A stretch of DNA of 6,135 bases from Pseudomonadota bacterium (GTDB lineage: Bacteria > Pseudomonadota > Alphaproteobacteria > Rhizobiales > Rhizobiaceae): the NCBI GenBank assembly GCA_023422735.1, contig JAFAGL010000319.1, positions 1-6,135 on the forward strand, written 5' to 3'. This document shows, piece after piece, positions 1-6,135 of this stretch (its first letter is position 1; the number at the start of each line of letters is the position of its first letter). The notes beneath the pieces were generated by a model that saw nothing but the letters and a program-made list of their open reading frames with translations, was not told the DNA's origin and made no database searches. The translations under genes and the position numbers were made by a program.

Positions 1-1372
1 TCTTCAGGGTGCCTTCGCGCTTGCGGTGCTCTTCAAGAGTGAAGACGATCTGATTGATGCGGCGCGCAACGGTCCGCCGCTTGCCGTAGGTCATGGTGAC
101 GGCGAGATGTTCCTTGGCTCGGATGCGGTTGCACTTTCCCCATTCACGGACATCATTACCTATCTGGAAGATGGTGACTGGGCTGTTATCCGTCGAAACT
201 CCTTTTCGATCTTCGATATAGAAGGTCAGCCGGTCGACCGACCGAAGACCAAGGCTTTGTCAACGAGTTTCATGGTCGACAAAGGTAATCATCGGCATTT
301 CATGGAAAAGGAAATCCATGAGCAACCTGAGGTGATCGGCCATACCCTTGCCCATTATTTGGATTTTGTGGAGGGACGGACCCGGGCGAGAGATCTGCCT
401 TTTGATTTTGCAAACATTGATCGGCTTTCAATATCGGCATGTGGCACGGCGTTTCTTGCTGGTTCCGTGGCGCGATACTGGTTTGAGCGCTATGCGAGAC
501 TTCCTGTTGATATCGATGTCGGCTCGGAGTTTCGCTATCGTGAGATGCCGATCTCGCCAAACAGCGCGGCTCTTTTCATTTCGCAGTCGGGCGAAACAGC
601 CGATACGCTGGCATCGTTAAGGTATTGCCGCGCCCAAGGCATTCCGATCACCGCCGTCGTCAATGTTCCGGAATCCACGATTGCGCGTGAGTCGGACGCG
701 ATATTCCCAACCTTGGCTGGTCCAGAGATCGGAGTGGCTTCCACCAAGGCTTTCACTTGTCAGTTGGTGGTGCTCGCCTCGCTCGCCGTCCGCGCAGGGG
801 TCCAACGCGGATATATTTCTCCGGACGAAGAAACAGAACTGGTTCGTTATCTATCCGAAGCGCCCCGTCTGGCTTCAGCCGTATTGAAGCTAGACACCCA
901 GATCGAAAAGCTTGCGCGTGAACTTTCGCAAGCCAAGCATGCGCTTTATTTGGGTCGAGGCACAAGCTTTCCGCTGGCGATGGAAGGCGCTCTCAAGCTC
1001 AAGGAAATTTCTTATATCCATGCTGAAGGCTATGCGGCCGGCGAGTTGAAGCATGGGCCGATTGCGCTGATCGATGAAGATATGCCGGTTATCGTGATTG
1101 CCCCTCACGACCGAAATTTCGACAAAACCGTGTCAAACATGCAAGAGGTCGCCGCGCGCGGCGGCCGCATCATCCTCATCACTGACACTGAGGGTGATAA
1201 GCGAGCTACGGTCGACGCTTTGGAAACAATAGTACTTCCTGACGTCCCGGAAATCATTTCGCCCATTGTCTATGCTCTTCCGATCCAGATGCTGGCATAT
1301 TTCACAGCGGTGTTCATGGGAACGGACGTCGATCAACCGCGAAACCTAGCAAAGTCCGTCACGGTGGAGTGA
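1..1372 (+). CDS. glmS: Glutamine--fructose-6-phosphate aminotransferase (isomerizing), 5'-truncated
   Basis: This cytoplasmic enzyme makes glucosamine-6-phosphate from fructose-6-phosphate and glutamine, the first committed step to UDP-GlcNAc for peptidoglycan and lipopolysaccharide. The reading frame is open from base 2 (LQGAFALAV...) to the TGA at 1370-1372, giving 456 residues. The family has about 608, so roughly the first 150 are outside the window, including the catalytic N-terminal Cys of the glutaminase domain. Numbering from base 2, the end of the glutaminase domain runs to about residue 75. The linker carries the HRHFMEKEIHEQP signature (97-109). The first SIS domain has ACGTA (146-150) and SQSGETADT (194-202). 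The second SIS domain has GRGTSFPLAMEGALKLKEIS (318-337) and GELKHGP (347-353). The C-terminal tail DQPRNLAKSVTVE matches the family, with the Schiff-base Lys at 451, Glu at 335 and His at 351. The GTG at 26 is an internal Val codon, not the start. A hairpin terminator follows the stop at once, so this gene probably ends its transcription unit. Confidence 0.97.
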   Translation, partial: LQGAFALAVLFKSEDDLIDAARNGPPLAVGHGDGEMFLGSDAVALSPFTDIITYLEDGDWAVIRRNSFSIFDIEGQPVDRPKTKALSTSFMVDKGNHRHFMEKEIHEQPEVIGHTLAHYLDFVEGRTRARDLPFDFANIDRLSISACGTAFLAGSVARYWFERYARLPVDIDVGSEFRYREMPISPNSAALFISQSGETADTLASLRYCRAQGIPITAVVNVPESTIARESDAIFPTLAGPEIGVASTKAFTCQLVVLASLAVRAGVQRGYISPDEETELVRYLSEAPRLASAVLKLDTQIEKLARELSQAKHALYLGRGTSFPLAMEGALKLKEISYIHAEGYAAGELKHGPIALIDEDMPVIVIAPHDRNFDKTVSNMQEVAARGGRIILITDTEGDKRATVDALETIVLPDVPEIISPIVYALPIQMLAYFTAVFMGTDVDQPRNLAKSVTVE

Positions 1373-1373
1373 T

Positions 1374-1405
1374 CCGCAAACGCCCGTCTTTGCGGCCTCT
1401 TTCGT
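1374..1405 (+). terminator. Probable intrinsic terminator of glmS
   Basis: A perfect 7-bp inverted repeat, CCGCAAA (1374-1380) and TTTGCGG (1389-1395), encloses an 8-base loop. It starts one base after the glmS stop codon and is followed by a pyrimidine-rich stretch (CCTCTTTCGTT). The stem and position fit a Rho-independent terminator, but the T tract is interrupted, so termination may be incomplete and some transcription could continue into the DUF502 gene. Confidence 0.6.
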
Positions 1406-1433
1406 TGGTTGGAAAGCTTAATTCGGCTAGATT
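1405..1433 (+). promoter_or_regulatory. Weak candidate promoter for the DUF502 gene
   Basis: TTGGTT (1405-1410) and TAGATT (1428-1433) are separated by 17 bases and lie between the glmS terminator and the DUF502 start codon at 1458. The -10 matches 4 of 6 consensus positions, but the -35 only its first three. The candidate rests mainly on spacing and location; read-through from glmS is the alternative source of transcription. Confidence 0.22.
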
Positions 1434-1457
1434 GGATCGGCAGGGGCAGAGCGCGAT

Positions 1458-2159
1458 ATGGCCGAAACCAAAAAGCTTCGCGGAATGGCGCGGATACGAA
1501 ATTATTTTTTGACCGGAGTCGTCGTGATCGCCCCGCTGGCGATCACGGCCTATCTGACCTGGTATTTCGTTCATCTGATCGACAGCTGGGTAAAGCCGTA
1601 TATCCCCTACAGATATACCCCAGACAGTTATCTCCCGTTCGCGATCCCTGGATTCGGACTCGTGGTCGCGCTTATTTTCATTACGATTGTCGGGTTTCTG
1701 ACTGCTAGCTTCATCGGTGGCTCGATCCTCAAACTCGGAGAAGGCGTCCTCGACCAGATCCCACTGGCAAGGAACATTTACCGCGGATTAAAACAGATTT
1801 TCACGACCGTGCTCGACAATCGAAGCGAACTCTTTCGCAAAGTTGGGCTTGTCGAATGGCCGCGGCGAGGCACGTGGTCGATTGTCTTTATACCGAAGCA
1901 GCAGGAGTCGGAGATCAATGCCGCTCTTGCCGAGCGGGAAGGCAAGGTTATGGCTGTCTTTCGGCCGATCACGCCGAATATCACCACCGGCTACATTATG
2001 TATGTACGCGAGGAAGACGTAATCCCGCTAACGATGACAATTGAGGAAGCAGTCCGATTCATGGTTTCGGCGGGACTTGTAACGCCTGAGTTTCACGGTT
2101 CGAAATCCGAAGTTGAAGCAAGTTTGGAAGGACCAAACCAGTCGCTACCCAGCGCGTAG
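1458..2159 (+). CDS. DUF502 family inner-membrane protein of unknown function
   Basis: This 233-residue protein belongs to the DUF502 family, which also contains the plant COV1/LCV proteins; its biochemical role in bacteria is not established. After a short basic N-terminus there are two hydrophobic segments at about residues 17-40 and 63-87, likely transmembrane helices, joined by a roughly 20-residue polar, Tyr/Pro-rich loop. A long soluble C-terminal domain follows. Family-type motifs are IPLARNIYRGLKQ (101-113) and PITPNITTGYIMYV (170-183), the latter a variant of the usual PTTPNPTSG. Residues after about 210 are polar and low in hydrophobics, probably a flexible tail. The ATG at 1458 has a GGGG-containing purine stretch (1442-1449) upstream; an in-frame ATG at 1485 (Met10) would also keep both membrane segments. 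It follows glmS by 85 bp on the same strand and overlaps the end of recG by 15 bp. The family call is firm; a role in the envelope is only inferred. Confidence 0.9.
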   Translation: MAETKKLRGMARIRNYFLTGVVVIAPLAITAYLTWYFVHLIDSWVKPYIPYRYTPDSYLPFAIPGFGLVVALIFITIVGFLTASFIGGSILKLGEGVLDQIPLARNIYRGLKQIFTTVLDNRSELFRKVGLVEWPRRGTWSIVFIPKQQESEINAALAEREGKVMAVFRPITPNITTGYIMYVREEDVIPLTMTIEEAVRFMVSAGLVTPEFHGSKSEVEASLEGPNQSLPSA

Positions 2160-4253
2160 CAAACGGATGGCTTCGTCTCGCCCATAAAGATAGAGCAGAC
2201 AGCGGACCGCTTCGCCACGCCGAGATTTCAGTTCCGGGTCGGTTTGCAACAGAAGACGGGCATCATCTCGGGCAATTTCCAGAAGATCGGCATGCACATC
2301 CAATCTTGCAACCCGGAAGCCGGGTGTGCCGGATTGCTTCGCGCCCATCAATTCGCCTTCCCCGCGCAGCTTCAAATCTTCTTCGGCAATCACGAAACCG
2401 TCGTCGGTTTCACGCAATACGCTCAGGCGTTTTCGGGCAACCTCGGCTACGGGGTCCTTATAAAGCAGAACACAGGTAGAGGGCTTGGCGCCGCGGCCAA
2501 CACGTCCGCGTAACTGGTGAAGCTGAGCAAGTCCGAACCGCTCTGCATGTTCGATGATGATGATCGTCGCATCGGGAACATCCACGCCGACTTCGATCAC
2601 CGTGGTGGCGACCAGAAGTCTGGTGGTGCCAGACTTGAAAGCCGCCATGGCTGCGTCCTTCTCCGCGCCTTTCATCCGTCCATGAATAAGCCCGATCCGT
2701 TCACCGAAAATTGGCCTCAATTTCTGGAAGCGGTCCTCCGCAGACATCAGCTTGATTTCTTCTGATTCCTCCACCAGAGGACATATCCAGTAAATCTTCT
2801 GGCCTTCCGTGACAGCCGCCTCCATGCGCATCACGAGCTCGTCGATCCGGCTTAGCGGGAGCGTTACGGTCTTGATTGGCTGACGACCTTTGGGTTTCTC
2901 CGTGAGCCGGGAGACATCCATGTCGCCAAACGCAGATAGGACCAATGTTCGCGGAATTGGTGTCGCGGTCATTACGAGCATGTCCGGTGCAGCACCTTTA
3001 GCGGTGATTGCAAGCCTCTGATGCACACCAAAGCGATGCTGCTCGTCGACGATTGCGAGCACGAGATCACGGTAGGTGACACCTTCTTGAAACAGTGCAT
3101 GTGTTCCTATGACGATGTCGACGCTTCCATCGTTAATCCCTGCAAGCACATTCGCACGTTGTCTGCCGCTTTCGCGTCCGGTCAGTACAGCTACCTTGAG
3201 GCCGGTTTTCTCAGCCAAGGGTGCGATGGTGGCAAAGTGCTGGCGGGCCAGAATTTCGGTCGGAGCCATCAATGCACTTTGACCACCCGCTTCCGCCGCC
3301 CGTGCCATAGCAAGCAAAGCCACCACGGTTTTACCCGCACCAACATCCCCTTGCAGCAATCGAACCATACGCTCGTGGTCCGCCAAATCCGCTTCGATTT
3401 CGGAAAAAGCCTGCGTTTGGCTCTGCGTCAGTTCATAAGGGAGTGCAGCTTTGATCGCTTCTACAACTTTGCCGCTGCCTTGAAGCGGCCGACCAGCCAG
3501 ACGTCGCATTTTTGACCGCACAAGAGCCAGGGCGACCTGGCTTGCGAGGAGTTCATCGTAGGCCAGTCGACGCCATGCTGGAGTTTCCGGCGAAACTCCT
3601 TCTGGATCATCTGGCCAGTGAAGTACCTGAAGCGACTGGGCAAAGGGCTGCCAAGACTGGCGGCGAATGAGTTCGGCATCAAGCCATTCTGGAAGCTGCG
3701 GCACGCGCCTAAGTGACGCCTGGATGGCCTTGCGAAGCACCTTTGCGGACAAGCCTGCGGTAAGCGGATATACCGGTTCCAGTAATGGCAGCTGATCGGC
3801 ATTATCAGCGAGGGCGATATGGTCCGGGTGAACCATGTTCGGTCGCCCGTTGAACCACTCCATCCGGCCACTGACGACAACCTTTTCGCCCTCAGGCAAT
3901 TGCTTTTCCAGCCACGTGGCGTGGCCACGAAAGAATGTCAGCGTAATTTCGTCCGTGTCGTCATGCGCATACACGCGATAAGGAGCATTTCGATTTCCCC
4001 GAGGTGCCGGTTGATGCCGATCAACCGTGATCTCCAATGTAACGATAGCGCCCTCTGGGGCAGACACAATTGAAGGGCGGTCCCGGCGATCGATGACACC
4101 GGTTGGGAAAATGAAAGGCAGATCGCCGACACGTAAATCGCGGTCGGTGAAGTCACCTGTCGCGACTTTTTCGAGCAAGCTGACAAGTTTTGGCCCCACA
4201 CCTTCAAGTGAGGTCGCGGGTGCAAAAAGTGGATCCAGTTCGACAGGGCGCAT
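2145..4253 (-). CDS. recG: ATP-dependent DNA helicase RecG
   Basis: RecG is a superfamily 2 double-stranded DNA translocase that reverses stalled replication forks and branch-migrates Holliday junctions and D- or R-loops. The 702-residue product is close to the usual full length and appears intact. The N-terminal part holds the wedge domain with its OB fold at about residues 60-150 (VTLEITVDRHQPAP at 71-84, then VVVSGRMEWFNGRPNMVHPD at 125-144). Helicase motifs follow in order: Walker A GDVGAGKT (302-309), PTEILARQHF (331-340), Walker B as DEQH (403-406), motif III TATPIPRT (429-436), motif V TTVIEVGVDVP (550-560) and motif VI QLHQLRGRVGRG (577-588). The TRG translocation region GEGELMGAKQSGTPGFR lies at 631-647. 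The start MRPVELDPLFAP matches the N-terminus expected for alphaproteobacterial RecG, but no clear Shine-Dalgarno sequence precedes it (AACAGCGCCC before the ATG). The gene is transcribed away from sdhE and ends 15 bp inside the DUF502 gene. Confidence 0.97.
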   Translation of the reverse strand: MRPVELDPLFAPATSLEGVGPKLVSLLEKVATGDFTDRDLRVGDLPFIFPTGVIDRRDRPSIVSAPEGAIVTLEITVDRHQPAPRGNRNAPYRVYAHDDTDEITLTFFRGHATWLEKQLPEGEKVVVSGRMEWFNGRPNMVHPDHIALADNADQLPLLEPVYPLTAGLSAKVLRKAIQASLRRVPQLPEWLDAELIRRQSWQPFAQSLQVLHWPDDPEGVSPETPAWRRLAYDELLASQVALALVRSKMRRLAGRPLQGSGKVVEAIKAALPYELTQSQTQAFSEIEADLADHERMVRLLQGDVGAGKTVVALLAMARAAEAGGQSALMAPTEILARQHFATIAPLAEKTGLKVAVLTGRESGRQRANVLAGINDGSVDIVIGTHALFQEGVTYRDLVLAIVDEQHRFGVHQRLAITAKGAAPDMLVMTATPIPRTLVLSAFGDMDVSRLTEKPKGRQPIKTVTLPLSRIDELVMRMEAAVTEGQKIYWICPLVEESEEIKLMSAEDRFQKLRPIFGERIGLIHGRMKGAEKDAAMAAFKSGTTRLLVATTVIEVGVDVPDATIIIIEHAERFGLAQLHQLRGRVGRGAKPSTCVLLYKDPVAEVARKRLSVLRETDDGFVIAEEDLKLRGEGELMGAKQSGTPGFRVARLDVHADLLEIARDDARLLLQTDPELKSRRGEAVRCLLYLYGRDEAIRLLRAG

Positions 4254-4316
4254 GGGCGCTGTTTATGCGGTTTCTGTTGGAGTTCCAAGTTCGTCAGGAT
4301 ATCGAAGGCTGGATAG

Positions 4317-4345
4317 CTGACACCGGACGGTGTGCAGGTTATATG
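4317..4345 (+). promoter_or_regulatory. Candidate sigma-70-type promoter for sdhE-mfd
   Basis: CTGACA (4317-4322, 5 of 6 to TTGACA) and TATATG (4340-4345, 4 of 6 to TATAAT) are separated by the ideal 17 bases. Transcription would begin near 4352, leaving a leader of about 35 bases before the sdhE ATG. This is the best promoter match I found in the window; it is a pattern match only. Confidence 0.5.
4320..4333. repeat. 14-bp dyad inside the promoter spacer
   Basis: ACACCG (4320-4325) and CGGTGT (4328-4333) form a perfect 6-bp inverted repeat around a 2-base centre. It overlaps the end of the candidate -35 and lies in the -35/-10 spacer of the sdhE promoter. A second, shorter inverted repeat, GTGCA (4332-4336) and TGCAC (4344-4348), brackets the -10. 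Either could be an operator, or the first could form a small hairpin in the recG leader. I recognise no known regulator site. Confidence 0.35.
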
Positions 4346-4374
4346 CACCAGCAACCATCTCGGCACCCTATATC

Positions 4375-4378
4375 AAGG
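4375..4378 (+). promoter_or_regulatory. Shine-Dalgarno site choosing the sdhE start
   Basis: AAGG at 4375-4378 stands 8 bases before the ATG at 4387. This supports the 99-residue reading over the in-frame GTG at 4330, which would add 19 residues with no family resemblance and would begin upstream of the predicted transcription start. Confidence 0.55.
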
Positions 4379-4386
4379 CTCCTCTC

Positions 4387-4686
4387 ATGACCGGTACTAT
4401 TCGCTCCAGCGACGGGTTGGAACCGCGCGCCAAGAAAGCGTTGTTGCGTTCATGGAGACGGGGCATCAGGGAAATGGATCTTATTCTGGGTCGGTTTGCG
4501 GACGCTGCAATCCATGACTTGAATGAGGAAGAGCTCATCCAATATGAGCAGATACTAGACGTTCCCGATGTTGATCTCTTCAGTTTCATGACTGGTGAGC
4601 GCGAAATGCCCGTGTTGCTTGATACACCATTGATGAGGCGCATCGTTTCCAATGCCCGCGCGCAGGGTTTGGCTTTTTCGAAATGA
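4387..4686 (+). CDS. sdhE: FAD assembly factor SdhE (succinate dehydrogenase assembly factor 2)
   Basis: SdhE is a small cytoplasmic chaperone-like protein that binds the flavoprotein subunit SdhA and promotes covalent attachment of FAD, so that succinate dehydrogenase becomes active (DUF339/Sdh5 family). The 99-residue product has the expected size. It carries the hallmark RGIRE (25-29, the family RGxxE motif) followed by MDLILGRFA. The second family signature is the acidic stretch with LNEEELIQYEQILDVPDVDL (45-64) and FSFMTGE (65-71). The protein is helical and soluble, with no signal peptide or membrane segment. The chosen ATG has a Shine-Dalgarno site and puts the start about 25 residues before RGxxE, as usual. 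Its stop codon overlaps the mfd start, so the two genes form one operon, and no sdhABCD gene is nearby. Confidence 0.93.
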   Translation: MTGTIRSSDGLEPRAKKALLRSWRRGIREMDLILGRFADAAIHDLNEEELIQYEQILDVPDVDLFSFMTGEREMPVLLDTPLMRRIVSNARAQGLAFSK

Positions 4687-6135
4687 CAGTTCTTCCTACA
4701 CTTGGATTACCGAAGTCGACAGTCGGCTCGATCACGATCGACAATGTGGCGGATGGCTTCGAGGCATTCGTGCTGGCTCGAATTGTCATCGAAAGCGGCA
4801 ATGGCCCCGTCATCTTCGTTGCACGGGACGGACAGCGGCTCCCAGCTTTCGCGGATGCACTTGCATTCGTCGATCCATCTATTCCAGTGCTCCAACTGCC
4901 TGCTTGGGATTGTCTGCCTTACGATCGTGTTTCGCCGGGTGTTGATGCGGCAGCGCGCAGACTGGAGGCGATGACTTCTCTGCTGGCTTTACGCGAGAAG
5001 CCCCATCGCGCGGTCATTCTTACGTCCGCAAATGCCACCCTGCAGAAAATGTTACCCGCGGAGACGCTCGCCGCGCAGTTCTATTCGGCGCGCCCCGGCA
5101 ATCAAGTTGATATGAAAGCGCTCATTGGAAGGTTGGAGCGCGAAGGTTTCGACCGCGTTGGTACGGTTCGCGACGTGGGCGAGTTTGCCGTGCGCGGCGG
5201 AATTCTCGATGTCTACGCGCCCGGAACTGCCGAACCGTTGCGCTTGGACTTCTTCGGTGACACTCTCGAATCGATCCGCGCGTTCAATCCTGCTGATCAG
5301 CGGACCACTGGCCAACGAAAGGAATTTGTGCTGCGCCCGATGAGCGAGATTTCGCTCGATCCGGACGCAATCAGTCGCTTTCGCAGGAACTATATCGCAG
5401 CATTTGGAGCACCCAGCCGGGACGATGCGCTTTACGCTGCAATCAGCGAAGGTCGCCGCTTTGCGGGCATGGAACACTGGCTTCCTTTTTTCTTCGACCA
5501 CGTGGAATGCATTTTCGATTATCTGCCTGAAGCGCCTGTCGTTTTCGATTATCTGGCCCGAGAGGCCTTGGGCGAACGACATACTCTGATCACCGATCAT
5601 TACGAAGCGCGTAAAGCGCAAGGTAGCAGTAAGGAATTCGGAGATGCGGTTCCCTACAAGCCGATCCGACCCGAACTACTCTATCTTTCACCTGATGACG
5701 TGAGGCGGGCCGAGCAGGACCGGTTGTCGATTGAACTTTCTCCATTCTATGCGCCGGAAGGAAGTGACAGGCGAATTATTCATGCCGGATCTCATGCAGG
5801 GCGCAGTTTCGCGGAAGAGCGGGCCGATCCCAAGGCAAATGTCTTTGATGCTGTAACGTCCTACATTGCCGATGAGCGAGCCGCCGGCAAGCGCATGGTG
5901 ATCGCTGGCTGGAGCGAGGGTTCCCTTGATCGCCTGAGTACAATTCTCGAAGAACGCGGTCTCGAAAACTTGGTCATCGTGGACCGGCTAGGTGGTGTTG
6001 AAAAGCTCAAGCCTGGGCAGGCCGCGCTTGCGGTCCTGCCTGTAGAGGCTGGTTTCAGTACGGCGAACATGACGATTATCGCCGAACAGGACATTCTGGG
6101 TGATCGACTCGTTCGTCGCAAAAAACGGAAGAAGG
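4683..6135 (+). CDS. mfd: Transcription-repair coupling factor Mfd, N-terminal part (3'-truncated)
   Basis: Mfd recognises RNA polymerase stalled at a DNA lesion, pushes it off with its translocase motor and recruits UvrA to start nucleotide excision repair. The frame is open from the ATG at 4683 to the window edge, giving 484 complete codons of a protein usually about 1,150 residues long. What is present is the UvrB-like N-terminal module and the following D3 domain. Signatures include LPAWDCLPYDRVSP (72-85), GEFAVRGGILDVYAPG (166-181) with LRLDFFGDTLESIRAFN (186-202), and EGRRFAGMEHWLPFFF (256-271). As in the family, this module lacks a working Walker A site, so it should not hydrolyse ATP. 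The segment AEQDILGDRLVRRKKRKK (467-484) marks the approach to the RNA-polymerase-interacting domain; that domain, the motor and the TRG motif are beyond the window. The start overlaps the sdhE stop (ATGA, 4683-4686) and has no good Shine-Dalgarno site of its own (AGGG at 4664-4667 is too far), which suggests translational coupling. Confidence 0.96.
   Translation, partial: MTVLPTLGLPKSTVGSITIDNVADGFEAFVLARIVIESGNGPVIFVARDGQRLPAFADALAFVDPSIPVLQLPAWDCLPYDRVSPGVDAAARRLEAMTSLLALREKPHRAVILTSANATLQKMLPAETLAAQFYSARPGNQVDMKALIGRLEREGFDRVGTVRDVGEFAVRGGILDVYAPGTAEPLRLDFFGDTLESIRAFNPADQRTTGQRKEFVLRPMSEISLDPDAISRFRRNYIAAFGAPSRDDALYAAISEGRRFAGMEHWLPFFFDHVECIFDYLPEAPVVFDYLAREALGERHTLITDHYEARKAQGSSKEFGDAVPYKPIRPELLYLSPDDVRRAEQDRLSIELSPFYAPEGSDRRIIHAGSHAGRSFAEERADPKANVFDAVTSYIADERAAGKRMVIAGWSEGSLDRLSTILEERGLENLVIVDRLGGVEKLKPGQAALAVLPVEAGFSTANMTIIAEQDILGDRLVRRKKRKK

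Larger units (their letters stand above)
4254..4386. promoter_or_regulatory. Divergent recG / sdhE-mfd intergenic region
   Basis: These 133 bp must hold the start signals for both recG (leftward) and sdhE-mfd (rightward). The rightward side has a good promoter candidate and a Shine-Dalgarno site. Leftward, TATAAC (complement of 4338-4343) is a near-consensus -10 that overlaps the rightward -10, but I see no convincing -35 at the right distance. TTGATA (complement of 4370-4375) is about 27 bases away, which is too far. I see no small gene here. Confidence 0.5.

Noticed and set aside
26..28. GTG at 26 as the start of a short glmS-like gene
   Set aside because: The frame is open to the window edge and the upstream codons (LQGAFALA) match GlmS, so this is an internal Val codon of a gene cut by the window, not a truncated gene.
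3021..3515. 164-codon open frame on the + strand opposite recG
   Set aside because: It is antisense to the RecG helicase core, including the Walker A region. The Cys/His-rich, low-complexity translation is typical of a complement shadow.
3461..4366. Two other-frame - strand open frames of 155 and 142 codons overlapping recG
   Set aside because: Both overlap the recG N-terminal half in another frame on the same strand. RecG itself is continuous and full length, so these are not pieces of a frameshifted gene.
4330..4386. Longer sdhE reading starting at GTG 4330
   Set aside because: The extra 19 residues are unlike SdhE, overlap the candidate promoter and have no Shine-Dalgarno site. The ATG at 4387 has one and gives the normal family length.
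5052..5621. 189-codon open frame on the - strand opposite mfd
   Set aside because: It lies wholly antisense to clear Mfd coding sequence, its translation resembles no family I know, and it has no evident start signals. It is a shadow of the GC-rich mfd frame.
1..6135. A novel defence, mobile or biosynthetic system
   Set aside because: All coding space is accounted for by five recognisable core-type genes. I saw no transposase, integrase, direct-repeat array, tRNA attachment site or shift in composition.

Overview
The window looks like ordinary core chromosome of an alphaproteobacterium, most likely from the order Hyphomicrobiales (Rhizobiales). I infer this from protein signatures and gene order: a GlmS and a RecG that read like rhizobial/Brucella-type homologues, a DUF502 protein between glmS and recG, and SdhE directly upstream of mfd. 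Base composition is moderately GC-rich and looks even across the window. I cannot fix the genus by eye.

Layout: (1) the 3' three quarters of glmS (+ strand; its start lies before the window), ending in a likely intrinsic terminator; (2) a complete gene for a two-segment membrane protein of the DUF502 family (+), whose last 15 bases overlap the end of (3) complete recG on the - strand; (4) a 133-bp divergent intergenic region holding a good promoter candidate for the next operon and a short dyad; (5) complete sdhE (+), joined by an ATGA stop/start overlap to (6) mfd (+), of which the first 484 codons are present before the window ends.

The genes serve several housekeeping jobs: hexosamine supply for the cell wall (GlmS), an envelope protein of unknown role (DUF502), replication-fork rescue and branch migration (RecG), covalent flavinylation of succinate dehydrogenase (SdhE) and transcription-coupled repair (Mfd). 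RecG and Mfd are related superfamily 2 translocases, both with a C-terminal TRG-type module in their families. Here they lie on opposite strands around sdhE and are not co-transcribed.

I found no mobile element, CRISPR array, tRNA, rRNA, prophage gene or sign of horizontal transfer, and no new multi-gene system. The points worth a second look are modest: the uncharacterised DUF502 gene and its convergent overlap with recG, the dyad in the recG/sdhE divergent promoter region, the translationally linked sdhE-mfd pair, and an Ala in place of the usual Ser in the GlmS sugar-phosphate site.
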